Source: Alentia gelatinosa (taxonomy: Eukaryota > Annelida > Polychaeta > Phyllodocida > Polynoidae). Taken from it: DNA of 64,000 nt. Positions within the stretch are counted from its first letter, which is position 1, and each line of letters starts with the position of its first letter. Positions 14,554 to 27,894 of this stretch are shown here, one piece after another. The stretch is from assembly GCA_950022655.1 (NCBI GenBank), contig OX465583.1, positions 30,097,360-30,161,359 on the forward strand. The letters are read 5' to 3'. The translations under genes and the position numbers were made by a program. The notes beneath the pieces were generated by a model. It searched no databases. It saw only the letters and a program-made list of their open reading frames with translations, and was not told where the DNA came from.

Positions 14554-14670
14554 TCAATACACAGACCGGGTAAAATCCCTCCCGGAAAGTCAATGCCCGC
14601 ATCTCGTCGCCCGCAGCGCCCTGCCACCAGAAGTCGCGCGGGTCAGCTCCAATGTCACCTCTGTCGGGCG
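14554..14670 (+). CDS. Candidate cassette exon, phase 2 in and out (39 codons)
   Basis: The acceptor is CTGTCTCACACAG|T and the donor is GGGCG|GTATAG. The upstream exon ends in AG, so the first T gives AGT (Ser). The exon ends in CG, and the G of exon 2 restores Arg. It therefore fits between exon 1 and exon 2 without breaking frame. The peptide starts S-QYTDRVKSLPES and ends with 'SSNVTSVG'. About two thirds of third codon positions are G or C in an AT-rich neighbourhood, which looks coding. The donor is only moderate. If it is not used, the frame runs on to TAG at 14705-14707, making this an alternative last exon for a short PDZ-only isoform. I recognise no domain and it is not a ZM motif. 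Confidence 0.42.
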
Positions 14671-14973
14671 GTATAGGGCGGATGCGTCCCTGGAGGCAAT
14701 GAAGTAGTAAAGGAGGAAACCCCTCCATTTCACCCTTCACCCCTCCATAGGCCCCCTCACTCCTCCACGGGCCCGCGCCATCCCTTCATGGGCCAGCCTA
14801 ACCGGCAGCCTCCAGCCAGGTCTCCACATATTTCATACATTCCAATTTCTGAGAATTTGCAAAGCACTTCATAATCTATTTGCGAGAGGGATATACACAC
14901 AAAGCAGAGTAAACATTACACACTTATTCCTGTTTTATGAGGTATAAATCAGCCATAGTCTCTGGAACAACTA

Positions 14974-15030
14974 GTCCCTATATATCCCCAGGGTCCCCTG
15001 GGACGTTAAACCACAAACAAACAAACAACC
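14974..15030 (+). mobile_element. SINE family A tail fragment
   Basis: 'CCCCTGGGACGTTAAAC' followed by CAAACAAACAAAC matches the tail seen in the longer family A copies. Nothing of the body remains. Confidence 0.55.
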
Positions 15031-16619
15031 TCTGGGACAACTTTCTTTAGGGAAAACACCGTTGCAGGTTTTTGTTTTGTCCACAAGGTCCATGTGCTCA
15101 TTCGAAGTGGAAGTTTTATCAACTGTGGATAGACACTGTACTAGGTTAGAGGTTGAAGAAGGAGTCAAGTAGGATGTCAATGAAACTGATTTAGTACCTA
15201 TGTTCTTTCCTGAACCACTAAATGCTTGTGTAATTTGTAATTACATCTTTTTTTACAGTTCCACTGTTTTGCAGCGTGAATGTAGTTTCCAGTATATCAA
15301 GTGACTGGGTTGGAGCAGAGATTAGTAAGCTAGGCGCCAGGAATGATCTACGGGGAGAATGTACCACCAGTATCCCCGTCCTTTATACGCTAGCTGCCTT
15401 TCTCCTGTGTATGGGCGCTGAGAAATTCACAATCTGGTCGCACTGTTTTGAGCCGGGTTGAAATGTGGATCGCAGTGGGAGTGCCTGGGGACCTTTGAAT
15501 TATGAGAGGCCCTTGATACAAGACGGGGGCAGGGCCAGTTCGATCAGAACAAGACAAGGCAAGATAGGCTGAAAAGATACCAAACAGGTTCTCAGTTTCC
15601 AGACTTATCTTAGCATCCTGTGTATGGTGGATGTTCGTCTCAGTGTAGTCAAGGTATATATTTGAAATATTGTTCAGTTAGAATTGCTTTAGCTCCTTTC
15701 ATGCAATAGTGTGGTGATAGCAATTCGGTCTGTTACTTTATATGACGATAGAGAAACATAGTCTATAAAACACGCATTATGGTTAAGCCCTCAGTTGGAG
15801 AGTAATTTCAGTATCCACTCCTTTAAGCAGAGGTGCATGTATTTAAATAAACTACCGAAATCTTGAATTTCTGGATATTTATTAATAAGGATAAGTATTC
15901 GGCGGCAATATCTATCCATGTCCATCGCACTTAGCCATACGCCGAGAAGATCCAATCCAGACCTTAACTGAACTTCTCGGGCCATATAAATAACAGTAAT
16001 GGTAGTTTTCCACTTTTCCACAGAAATCTAAATTACATACTCTCATGCCACAGCTCTAAGCAAGTCTTATGCTACAGTCCCTACACTGACCATTACATTT
16101 TTAATAGACATCCCATGAGACCTGAAATATTAACCTATTAAAACCAATTGCTACCCAGAGAGTCCTCTTATTCCAACACCATCAAGACTTAACCTTGGTA
16201 TCAGACAGACAGGTTATCAGCATGGCATCTCGGGGAATGTGACACGTATAGAGATGAAGGGATACAGAATATATATATAACAGGAGATAACATCCGAATG
16301 TCAATATCGCCAGATAAGTCAGAATACCAATATCCCCAGTTAGGATGGAGGCTTTTGAGATGGATTGAAATAAAGATGGGACGAGGCAGGAAGGTTATCA
16401 AGAGATGAGGCCAGTCTGGCGTCACAGTAGGGGAGCTTCCCCTAGGGGAATATTGTATCCCTTATACTGCTAAAACAGTGGAAATAACAGCCAAATAGTA
16501 TTACTTTGGCTCCTAAACATGGTTGTGGCAAAGACTGAGATTTATGATAGCATTATGTGAGACAACACAAATTGGAATTGCGGCACCACCGGTACTTCCA
16601 ATTTGAGACAGGGTGAAGC

Positions 16620-16940
16620 ACGGTCAGGCAGGCCAGGATAGAGCAGGACAGAGGATCAAGGTGGAGCAGGACAGGGTTAAGCAGGGTAAGACATGATTAA
16701 GGCAGGTTGAGGCAGGGCGAGGCAGGACAGAGGTAACAGGATATACTAGGGCAAGGGAAGGAAGGTTGAGTAAGAGTTGGACAAAGTAAGGAAAGTTGAC
16801 AGGGTGGGTTGGGTAGTGTAAAGCAGGGCAGGACAGGATGTAAGCAGGTTGAAGCAGGGTCAGGCAGGGCAAGGCAGGGTGGGACAAGATCTGGCAGGGC
16901 GATGCAGGGAAGGGCATGGTTTAGTGTTACTGGTGGGCAA
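16620..16940 (+). repeat. G-rich short-unit satellite (GGCAG/GGACA)
   Basis: About 320 bases of variants of AGGCAGGGCA and AGCAGGACAG with a loose 5-base period. Open frames on both strands here are composition artefacts. Confidence 0.88.
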
Positions 16941-17339
16941 GGCAAGGTATGGTTAAGCATCACACGGCGTTGTGGGGCCTGGTGGCGCAGTCTATCGGCG
17001 TAACGCCGCTACATGTGCTAATAACGTCTAGACGGAGGATAAGGAAAACTTGTCTCCGGAGATCCCCGGGAGGCGGGGGAGGAGTCCTGTCAGCTCGGGG
17101 CGGGCACAGATTTCATTACGGATCCGCGGCGTCGTATTCGTGTTGCAACTGCTGCCAATTACCGTCTTCTAGTCAGTCTCACTGCCCGGCTGCACCAGGG
17201 GAGGGGTATGTATACCAGCCGGCTGCTGGGCGTGTGACCTCTATCATTAACGGTGATCCGGTGTTAGCAGGACAATTAACCTGCCCGCTAATCACCCTAC
17301 AAGACTTACTTTACATCCTCGCTTCTTTTCCTGCTCATC

Positions 17340-18075
17340 CGTATGGTTGCCCGTCAATGTATCTGCTCCCCATATGTCTGCTCACTCATGTGCCTTCCTG
17401 CCATGTAACTGTCCATACATATGTTTGCCCACCCAGGTGTCTGCATGCCCAAATTCCTGCCATCCATATGTCTACACATTGATGTGTCTGCCCACCCATG
17501 TGTTTGCCTGCCTATCCACATGTCTGCCCACCCATATTTCTGCCAATCCATGTGTCTGCCAACCCAGGTGTTTGCATACCCAATTTCCTGTCCATCCATA
17601 TATCTGCCCACCCATATTTGTGCTTGATCATCCAAGCACTGCCAGCCTGCCCACATGTCTGAATGTGTCTGCCCGCTCACCCAACGTCTGCCCGCCTTGC
17701 AACATGCCTGACTGGTCACAGGCCAACCAGATACATGTATTTACACGACATGCTTGCCAGCCCACATGTCCATCCATGCTTGGGCCTTACTCATTGCCCA
17801 CATGCTAATCCACCTGTGTGTCTGCATGCCTGGCAACTTGTAAGTACTCCCTGCCATATGTCCATTTGCCTGCCTACATGCCTGCTTGCCAACTAAAGTC
17901 TTTGCAGCCTTTCCCACCTGCCTACCCAACCACATGTTTGCCTACTCACCTATGAGTCTGCCCACCCATGTGTCTGGCTAACCATGTGTCTGCCAGCCCA
18001 GCCTCCCCAAAAGTGACCACGTACCTGCCCACAGATCTGCACACCTGATTATATGTCTGCCCATCTACCTAACTG
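17340..18075 (+). repeat. Degenerate satellite ('TGTCTGCCCACCCATG')
   Basis: About 730 bases made of variants of TGTCTGCCCACCCATG with period near 16-20 bases. All three plus frames and a minus frame stay open for 60-150 codons because the unit lacks stops; these are not genes. Confidence 0.9.
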
Positions 18076-19797
18076 CTGACTGCTTATTATCTGTCTGCTC
18101 CATTGCCTCACCTACCGCCTATAACAGTCCAACATCAATCTGAAACATCGCCAGTTGTCGCACTCTTTCTTGCAAAAAAGAGCATAAAACTGACAAAGAC
18201 CATATTATTAATATGTATCTTAAGATATATAGCCTAGAAACACCCCTGGTTTTTATCAAAGTCATTTTTTCCGGAAATGGTTTTCACCATTTATTTTTAT
18301 AATTTACTGAAAATCAAGTCATCCAGTTCTGTGCAATTTCATCTTACTCTGCACATTCTACATCAAATGTACAAATGTAGACATTGAGAATACGGCATTC
18401 AGATTAATCCGTTTCATCTCACTGTATCAGCTATTTGCACTGTATCCATTTTAGCCACTGGGCGTTAGCGAGGTTTATACACAAGGTTATTATCCTGACA
18501 TCAGGCGAAGTCCCGCATGGTGGTAAACCTGTGTAACGTACCTGACATAACTATCGAATATCATACCCGCAGTTGATAATGAATATTATATTGCCCGTGT
18601 AGGGACAGCTTACCAGGAATGTACCCTAGCTCCACCCTGTGTCGTATATCCAGAATGTGAGAATGCTAATATGCCTACTGTCTAGTGCTGCTCTTTCTGT
18701 ACGAAAATAAGTAGCTCACTATATAAATAACATGGATGTTCCCGCAATTCCGGACCTTTTGACGTGAAGATTCATTCATGATATTAATGTAATTTCAAGG
18801 AGAATATTTGGGGGTAGGAGGTGCATATACCATAGTTAATGGCTTTGTTATGCTGTAAATAAAGTTCACAAAATAAATAAAGGCAATTTCAATTCCAGGC
18901 CAGAAACTCACTATGGATAACTGAAATACCGGAGCTCCTGACTTTTATTGCTCCTCTATGTATAGAGGGATATTTGCTCCTAAAGTAGAAATTATTGTCG
19001 AGATCACAGACGACTAAAGTTACCTTCAATCAGTGATAGTAGTATACACAAATAACAGATTGACCCAGGCTTTTCTGAGCGCTCAACTGGTGAGGTACAG
19101 GCTGCCACTTTTACTGCAGCAGGCTGCCACTTTTATTGCAGCAGGTTGCACTGGCAATGCATCCTTCTAATAACTTCTCACTGGTTCTAAACTTTTTTTT
19201 AAGAGAAACCACCTCGTGAGTGAAGACCGTTATGCAGTGAGGTGTCTGTACATAATTTGCAGATAGATGATAGATCTCAATGTTGAGAGAAAGAAAAGGG
19301 CTTAGAGCTGGATTGATGTCATAAAAGGGGTGCACTGACAGGGGGAAGATATCGCTTCTCGTGACTATGATTGCGAGCAAACTACTCTTAGGAGTTACTT
19401 GTGATAGGCTCAAACTGTGAGCACCTGTTAAACAGTCTATGTCACACTAACACCCATAACATCTACTATTGACAAAATATCACTCTGAAAGCTTTGGGGA
19501 ATAGGACAAATTTCACAGCAGTATTGTTTGTCTGCCACATAATTACATATGGGGTTTTACCTATCTAATAGAAACAAGTTGACAAACTTAAACACAGAAA
19601 TGGCAGTTTTCCTCTTTTCCAAGGAATTCCTTGTTTTTATTTTCAGTTTATGAAATTCTTTTTTCTTGTGTAATGTAAAAAAAGAATGAATTGCTACTTA
19701 AAAATGCTTGAAAATTTTTTTTTTTTCAGGATTCTCCTGTTTTTTAAATTCCCGTAAGCCTGGAAACTGGTGTTGCTTACTGTGTTATTTTCATTTG

Positions 19798-19823
<26 letters not shown>
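19798..19823. repeat. (AT)n microsatellite
   Basis: About 13 AT units directly before the hairpin at 19836. Confidence 0.9.
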
Positions 19824-19828
<5 letters not shown>

Positions 19829-19835
19829 CATCAAG

Positions 19836-19952
19836 AATCGTATAAATACACAATACTCCAGGAGTTTGGAAGGGCCGCAATCGTCATCGAGGCGTAGTCG
19901 AGTGACGATTACTACCCATTTAAACGAGTGGAGTATTGTTTATTTTACGATT
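19836..19952. mobile_element. Nested hairpin element
   Basis: The outer arms (19836-19859 and 19930-19952) share ACAATACTCC/GGAGTATTGT and AATCGT/ACGATT. An inner stem pairs ATCGTCATCGA with TCGAGTGACGAT. It looks like a small non-autonomous fold-back insertion. Confidence 0.65.
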
Positions 19953-19968
19953 AGAGTGCGGTTCTTAA

Positions 19969-20189
19969 TTTATCTCACCCCTTTCACTGTAAGGGATGTT
20001 TAGATCTCTTGTCTTGTATTGTCTTCTCTCCGAAATTCTTGCCGCTGATTGGTCAATCGCCTATGACGTCATCTCGTATTCACTGCGCCACGACTATGGC
20101 GTAGTATTAGCACTTACTGGGGTGATCGTTGAGTATTTTTCTTTCGAACGTTTTTCCTATGGTTAAACTTGTACCAGGGGTGAGATAAA
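19969..20189. mobile_element. MITE-like element with TTTATCTCACCCCT ends
   Basis: TTTATCTCACCCCT at 19969-19982 is the exact reverse complement of 20176-20189. A second element with nearly the same ends lies at 51757-51888. No open frame inside, so any movement would need an enzyme supplied in trans. Element boundaries may extend to join the hairpin just upstream. Confidence 0.65.
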
Positions 20190-20959
20190 AATCAATTTCA
20201 ACATGCGTACAGCTGTGTTGGTGACATAGTGCCCCCACGGCCCGTCATTTTGCGTTACTCGTGTCAGGTATCGGCCACCACAGGGACGCGTATATACATT
20301 CCATATCCCGAGGTGACAAAGCTGTCAGGTTCTACTTCACAGCAGCATTAATATTTAGAGATCATTGGCCGCTAAATCAATCCAACAGTAATTTCATCTA
20401 TGAATACATGCATATATATAGATCCTAGATTCGGCGTATAAAGGCTATCAATTGAAGTCAGAATTAGTGGGAAGAGTATTTGCGTTGGTATGCAAGCTGG
20501 CTCTAGGCTTTGTATATGGGACCAATTGAGAACCAATAGCATCTTATAGCATAATACATTCCTATTTGTTTCCCTATATGTTAACTGATGATAATCCAAA
20601 CCATCTAAATCGATTAGGAATTTACCAGTTTACTGAATTTACATGATGTTCATATCTCTAGGGTGAAATTATTGAATATATCCGTCTTCTTGGCTCAGTA
20701 TTTTAGACAAAAGAAGAAAAATCGTTTCTCGATCCTTAGTTTTATAGAATAGAGGAAGGGCAAATTCAATTAGATACTCCACCAAAGAATACACTGACTG
20801 ACTCGGGTGCATCCTAGCCTCATTATATATAGTGATATGTGATAATTAGCCAAACTATGGACCTCTATAGCAATGTGAATAAATCCATCTAAGGTTTGCC
20901 TCTTCCATTGCCGCGAGGCGTGTACAGGTTAGTTATCTAAAATACAATCCGACTTGATA

Positions 20960-21262
20960 TGTTGGGAGTTAGGAGCGAAAACGCTGGAGTCGTAATCACG
21001 AGGTCGTTGGTTTGAGTCTCACTGCAGCCACCTAGCCCTTCATTCCCAGCAGCGGTAGACTTTTTGCTATATCAAAGGCCAGTCCTTCTATGTGGTGAGT
21101 AAATGAATTCTTACTTCTGTAAATGTGTATGGGCAGGATTTCTGGCTGGATCTTCTCTCATAAATTTAATCACTGCCCCTGTGACGTAAAATCAGTGAGA
21201 GACGCTGAAACTTTAGATAGTCCCGATGTACCACCATTTCCCCTCGGATGTCAAACAAACGT
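20960..21262 (+). mobile_element. SINE family A, near full length
   Basis: Has a tRNA-like B box ('GGTTTGAGTCTC'), the body ('CCCAGCAGCGGTAGACTTTT', 'CTATATCAAAGGCCAGTCC'), the core 'ATCACTGCCCCTGTGACG' and a CAAACAAAC tail. This is the best plus-strand copy together with the one at 57188. Confidence 0.75.
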
Positions 21263-21524
21263 ACCATGGACCTCCATAACAAGTTGAATAAATGCATCAA
21301 AGATTCACCCTGTCCTCCAGCATACTGATTGTAGTTTATTATCTAAGAGGCACGTCTACTTGAATTGTGGCGGTCTCATAGAATTAACTCAAACAGGGAA
21401 GTATGGTATTCCTTATTGCCTCCTTTCCCTCATCTACCATAGAGTGTCTGTAATTCAATTAACTTACAGACCGTGATCTAGATGGTGACACCTGTCAGTG
21501 TCGCTCTTCCTTATAGAGACGTAA

Positions 21525-21660
21525 GGGGAGCTGTTCAGAGCCACTCGGAATCGCTCGGAGTTGCTCGAAAGTCTTCGGGGCTGCTCGGATTCACTTTAAG
21601 CCGCTCGGAGCCGCTCGGGCCTGCTCGAACGTCCTCGAAGGCACTCGGAGCAGGCGCGTT
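21525..21660 (+). repeat. 10-base minisatellite (GCTCGGAGCC)
   Basis: About 13 head-to-tail variants of CTCGGAGCCG with 10-base period. The unit contains the near-palindrome GAGC-C-GCTC, related to the dispersed TGAGCAGCTCA motif. Confidence 0.85.
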
Positions 21661-22687
21661 AGAGCAGGAAATTGGCCAGTAGGAACCTGTCGGAATGACG
21701 GAAAGAATTTACATGACAAAGCCGATGGAGTTTCACCTCTTTGCTAAAAATAGTGCAGGCCAAAAGATATGCCTTCAGGTGGTGTGACGTCTTGTGGGAG
21801 ATTACGGGAATGGAGGAGGATATATGCGTAAATAGATGCATGGTAGCTGGTATACACAGCTTCTAAGTTACATTTTGACAGTAAATACTACTCTTATATA
21901 AAAGCGATTATCTTTAAATCGTTGTATACTTGTCTCAAATTTTGACGTAAACTCTTCTAATACATATTTGAGCAAATTTATTTATTTCATTTAGAGTACA
22001 ATAATTCCATTCTTTCATCTTTGGTATTTCTTCATACCACAAAGCATATACAAAGCACAACATGGCACCCGTTTTTCTTTGAATCTCATTGCCTGATAAG
22101 GAGGAATATTGTTCATGAATCGGTAAGCTCCTCTTGAGATATATAAGTAGATTATTTTAGTTACAGCTATCAAGAAAATTCTGATATATATGATTAAAAA
22201 TGGGTCGTCTTTACATTGAGCCTGCCAGGAAAGAAATGGTACCCTATGTCTTAGCTCTTGTTTATATTAAACAAAGCAGATTGCGTTAGGATTGTGGTTC
22301 TCTGTGTGTGTAGAGACAGCTGTGTTCACATGGAGATGTAGATATTTTATACCAGGAAGTAAAACTTGCTTCATTGCGAAAGCAGGCTAATGGTGAAAGC
22401 TGTGTTCATGGCCGGGTCAGTGCAATCTCTTTCTTTTTTCTTAAACATGGTGCCGCATTCCCTTTTATTGTAATGTATTATGGCAAAGTATAAAATATAA
22501 AAAATGCAAATTTGGTGTATAGTGGTGAGCATTATATTTCATGGCTGGAACTGAAATATTTAAGGTTTATAAGGTTTAGATATACTAGTGGGTCTAAGTG
22601 ACGTATATTCTATTGTACAATGAATCGGTTTATTTCTAGTTTACTGTTTTTTTATTGTATTTTTTAATCATATTAAATACATAGGGG

Positions 22688-22990
22688 TCAGGGTAGTTGA
22701 GCAGTGGTGTGTTTGGTTTATACTAGAGGATGCAGGTGCCAATCCCTGCTGTACAGTGATTCTGGTGGGCCCGTACACGAGAGTGCTACCGGTTCGCCCC
22801 GATTAAGTAACTTGGTCTGTATAAGGCTGAGTCTGCAGCAGGTCGACAGGTTACTTTGGGTGTTCCTCTGCATAGAGCAAACCCCTTGGAGCCTCTCTGA
22901 ACCCTTTCTGTGGTTGAGTGAGGGAACTTACTTCAGCTTGTGGGCTCACTCACCCGACTTTACTTAGCACTCCGGTGGTAAGGTACTGTG
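22688..22990 (+). mobile_element. Possible tRNA-derived SINE, other family
   Basis: Begins with an A-box-like 'GGTAGTTGAGCAGTGGTGTG', has 'GGTTCGCCCCGATT' as a poor B box, and ends before an A-rich stretch. Only one copy is in the window, so the assignment is tentative. Confidence 0.3.
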
Positions 22991-25900
22991 TACAGAAAGG
23001 TTTAAATAAAGATAAATATACCTAAGATCTTGGAGTCTGGTTTTGTGTCCGGTGGGCATAGTGATAGCTGATTCCACATCTTTTTAGCTTACCGATAGAT
23101 ATCCGAACCAACTTATGTAATACAACATAGGGTAGCATAGTCTCACTCCACCGGAATAGATCAGTCTAGTCCTTGGGAAGTGATCCGAGATAGAACAGAA
23201 CCGCCGAGACGCTACAGATATAAAGGGTTGAGATTAGGAGGATTAAGAAAATTGTTCATCTTTTTGCCAGACCTCTTTTATTATATGTACTAAATATAGA
23301 ACCGATCGTAACATAACCTTCACAAAACGAAAAAAGCTCCTGTCTGTTTTGGGTTAGTTCATGGGAGGTGTGTTCGTAGTAGGCTTGTAGGTTTGTGGGT
23401 TGATGTCTCATGGAGCCTAGACACACAGAAGGATTCCCGGGGGCAACTTTCAGTGGAACTGACACTTGAGAGGGTATCTCTGGTATAACAGCTGTTTCAC
23501 AGTCTCCTTTACCACTTGGAAGGGTTTTGGCCAGGTGAGGTATCAAGGTAGGACGCAAGTAGGGGAAGGCGGGCGGGGGGATGATAAGGTAGCCTGAACA
23601 CATGGTAAATCTTAAAACCCTGTTCACATTCCCAGGGTGCCACTTGGAGGCATTTTTTAAACGGTTTCTGAAAAACAGAAAGTTATCTAAATCTTTGTCC
23701 ATGAAATGAAGTGGCTTCAGCTTGCTATTCTATATGTGGGCAGTAGATTGATGTATTAAAGTTAGATACTGAATGCCAGTAATGAGCAAAGACCCTTTTG
23801 TACATGATATATCGGACTCAAGATGAAAGCTCATGATATATTTAATTTGTAAGATACAGATATATTCTTCACGTGAATGAAAAGCTTTATATTACATCTC
23901 AGCGAAAGAATATTTGTTCAGACAGTCAATATTGATGTATGACGGACGATCAACTACTACTAGTCTAATGCGTTTTGGTATAGCAACTATTTCCTTTTAA
24001 GTTTCAAACATGAAAATTTACTCAGGGCAAACTTGGTAAAATAGGGTAAATTCTGAAGAACAAAATCCTTATGGCGCGCACATTCCTTATTGTTAAGCTT
24101 TAACAGAAAGATACGTTTAATATGGAATCATGAAATGATAAACTATACAGAGAACATGTGTTATCTTCAATATACATTCAACTGTATTAACTATACACGA
24201 AGAAATCTCAAGAGATGCGATAAACCTCAACCCATGATAATGGAAATTGTCGTTTCGAACGGATTCCTTTTGATGATGGGCATGGGTTCAATGGCTTTTC
24301 TATGAGTCTCCTTTCTGGCAATTTATTCGCATTTTCTTGGAAGGCATTCAAGCTCCTTGTGCTAGTATCCCATTTCCCGACCGTGCGACATGTGCCTGAG
24401 GTTGTGGAATCACTTCACGACTGGCAGTAAACGTCAGACTGGTGTCGGCCTAACTCAGTTACTGTCACCTGCTGTCAACCTCAATCACGGTACAACTGTC
24501 ACTCAGAATTTATAAGCGTTGAAAGTCGTGACAGCTCCCGGGACATTTCTCACACTAATCTAGTTATCACCTCACACTGAGTCTGCTCCACAGGCCAACT
24601 GTGACATTCTCTTTATTCCAAACGGGAAGAATATGATATATAGCGGGGTCTTTATATGGTAATTCATTTAGGTGAATGGCAAGCCGAGTTACTATGTTAC
24701 AATATTAGGTTTTTAGAAACAAAAATATATGATACTTGACACGAAAATTAAATTCTCCTGAGAATCATTGAATGTTATCGCTTCCCAAAAGAGGGACATC
24801 AGAACTTATTGTTACGTTTTAGTTTCCATTATTAAAAGTGGTGTAAGGTCTTATGTTTGGGAAAAGGTTTGTTCTTGAACATTTCCTGCGGTCAATGTAA
24901 TATATTCCATGACAATAGGTAGTAGAAATGTATGAATAGATTATCGCTCCACCAGAGAAATATAAACCAGGCAGAATCATTTGGTTTGCCCAGCAGAACA
25001 TTCATGTTTAGATTTAAATGCGAATATCAAAGATAAAATATCATCACAACCACTGATTTTACAATTTACAAGGAACACGTGTCTTTAGACAATCTTTTCA
25101 ATTTCAACCATTAGGTCTTGAACAAAGTATAGTCTTACCCAGATGGCTTCTCGGCCGAGCTTGTAAATGAACCATTAGAGCAGCCCACAGCCTTACTTTA
25201 AGTAGGAGCCTTTCTGAGCAGTTTCGAGCAACTCCATGGGGATATATAGCTCTGAAGCACTACGCTGGAGTGAGTGTTTGTGTAGAAACATTCCGACTCG
25301 ATTAGACCGGCCAGCCGCTGACGATCCCGGCATGCTCCGCGCTAGCACGTGACCACCGGCACGTGACCAGCCTCGTGGACGAGGCTCCCTCACTCTCCAA
25401 ACACAGTCCCGCTGATGGAGAAGAGACTTTAGTAGTGACTATACAATATCAAAGTTATATTGTAATTCTCAGGAGCACCATTAGGCTAGCTTTTAAACAT
25501 TGGAAGCTCTCACTTCAGACAGATTCATGTATCTTAATTTATTGTCAGAAAAGTAAATATATGATGTTTCGTTCAGTTTGTACTCATCCGATAGATAAAT
25601 AGACATCTGCTTGATTTAAAAAAGAATTTAAAATGTACTGTAAAACAGAATTTACATCAATTTTTCAAAAATAAGGTCCTTGACCTTTTTAGCTACCATA
25701 GCTCTTAGATATGAAGTTTTACAATTTAGTAGTTCTACGAAACTTTGAGGAATTATTGGAATTACTATGTTAAATCAAACCTTTTGGAATTTATATAATA
25801 GGGTAGTGTAATATTATTATGATATAACCCACTAAAATATTAACACTGTGACCCGCACCTCATATCTTATACGTGTTTAACACTTTTTAGAACTTAAGAT

Positions 25901-27688
25901 ATGAGATTACATTTCAAGTTAAATTGTCCGACATGCTTGTAAGTACATTTGAAGTCACTATAAAGGGATCCTCCCCTGAAAAACCTGCATGCCTCCGCTT
26001 GGAGAGTGAACCAGCGACCGTTTGGTCATGTGACAGCGGCCATCTGTCACGTGGTCTGGATCCCGACCCTGGCCGGGTTAATTCCTTTAGGGCCCGCCAG
26101 GTGGAGGGACTGGTACCTGGTGTTGGTAATCTCACGCCTCTTCCTGTGCTCGATCATGCAGGGTGTGGGAGGGTGGGCAGAGAAATGGGTCGTGATGGGG
26201 AGGGCTCAGTTTACGTTACTCAGTGTGTTATCTGAGTGGCAGACTGAGTTTTGTTTCACATTTATGTCGTGTAGCTGCCAGGCTGGAGTAAATACATTCG
26301 GTTTTATCACTGAGAACAGAAAACATTGGATACTGAGAATGCCATTTGGTTGTCTCTGTTTTCCCAACATAAATAGTGGAGATGGGCAATAATCAGTGAA
26401 AGATGGTAGATAACCAATTTCGAAAAGAAAGTTTGAGAAAAAGATTAAAATGATATATATGGAGTAAATAACCAAATTGAGACACAATTTTGAAAAAAAA
26501 TGTAAATTTCTATGCAAACATAATTTAATTCATGATAAGAAATGCGTATCAAAACATCTTAGTTAGCTTCAGAACCACCCATGAAGTATGTACTAAGTGC
26601 AGGTGGGTGGGTATGGAGGGTTAACATGAAGGAAATTATGCATACTTTCCGTTTTTCTTCATAATCAAGAAGAATGTTCTTATGAATTCAGGAATTTCAC
26701 ATCTGCTTTTCGGTGATAATATTAAATGTGTGTATGGTGTACATCCGGCAGTTTTACTATTAGAGGGAGAGTTTCTGGATTTACGTCCTTTTAGCTGGCT
26801 GTAAACATATGAACATAGAAGCAGACTCTGAGCATGTTGTTTTCATCACCCAGTTCCGTAGATGGATAGGAATCCCAGCTGCTTTGTTAGGATATGCTCC
26901 CAGAAAAACAGCAATAAAATGATCATTCCAAAAGCGAGGGAAGACAGGCATTCTGCAAAAAGATTGTAGAAAGTTTACAGAGGTCTGGAGTGGAGGGTGT
27001 GAGTGTGTGGCGGGGCGTGGGGGAATGTACCAGCCATGTGCAGGCAGCCCCACAAGGGAGGTCTCTGTTATTCATTCGGCTGTTTTCTGACTTACTCTAT
27101 TCTTTTAGTTATTCAAAAGGGTATTGAAGTACTTCCTTACTTACTACAGTAGTCGCTGAAGCTGTACACACCACCTCTCTCCACCTACCCACTAGAAGAT
27201 ATATTTCTCGTTGCATATATTTGTTTTAATTTTGAGGTGTGAAAAATTGAAGCATTACGAATACGTAATTTGATTATACAGAATATTGTTTCAGATTACC
27301 TGATATTCATCCAAGGAACGTACATTGTACTGTATGCTCTGGAACCTATATAGAACCTGCTTTAAAACACGTAGAATAGATCGACTGTGATATTGTCATA
27401 ATGCTCTACCCTTGGTTCTTGGGTTGCTAAATGTGTAGGTTAGTGTAATTTCATCCAATTGACGATGAGGTAGCAACACTTTATGAAAAATTGATCAAAC
27501 TCTAACACAATGAAAAAGGGAAATAACATGAGCCAGATGTTTATCTTCACATAACAGAGCATGACCTATTGATTCCACATTACCATGACTTGGTAACATA
27601 CATATATGTTTGTTTTTACTATGTATTACAGAACTTTTCCCTGAGTTGTCACTAAGCTACATGCTATATGCTAAATCACCATGAATTA

Positions 27689-27877
27689 CAGTAGAACACC
27701 GCTTAACGGACACAGGGCATCGACAACGATTGCATAACCGGGACTCCTATTGTCTCACTTGTGTAGGTGAGACAATGGTGTACTTTGGAAAATTAAAAAC
27801 CAGTGTAAGAGGCCATCCCGTGTAATCGGAGACTTTCGCCTGGAACGGATTGTGTCCGCTTACGCGGGGTTCTACTG
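27689..27877. mobile_element. MITE with CAGTAGAACMCCGC terminal inverted repeats
   Basis: The left end CAGTAGAACACCGCTTAACG and the right end, read in reverse complement as CAGTAGAACCCCGCGTAAGC, match closely over about 25 bases. TA precedes the left end, fitting the TA target of Tc1/mariner-pogo elements, but the right flank has decayed. The 189-base interior has no open frame. Within it ATTGTCTCAC (27749-27758) pairs exactly with GTGAGACAAT (27767-27776). Confidence 0.75.
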
Positions 27878-27894
27878 TCGTCACAAGGCATTAA

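Noticed and set aside
16949..17482. 177-codon plus-strand open frame
   Set aside because: Its 3' half is satellite sequence and its 5' half shows no homology or phase-compatible splice sites.
17347..17808. Cys/Pro-rich frames on both strands
   Set aside because: All frames are open across the TGTCTGCCCACC satellite; the Cys pattern follows the repeat period, not a zinc-binding domain.
23256..23702. 148-codon minus-strand open frame
   Set aside because: No recognisable domain, no splice context and AT-rich codon positions; expected by chance in this much sequence.
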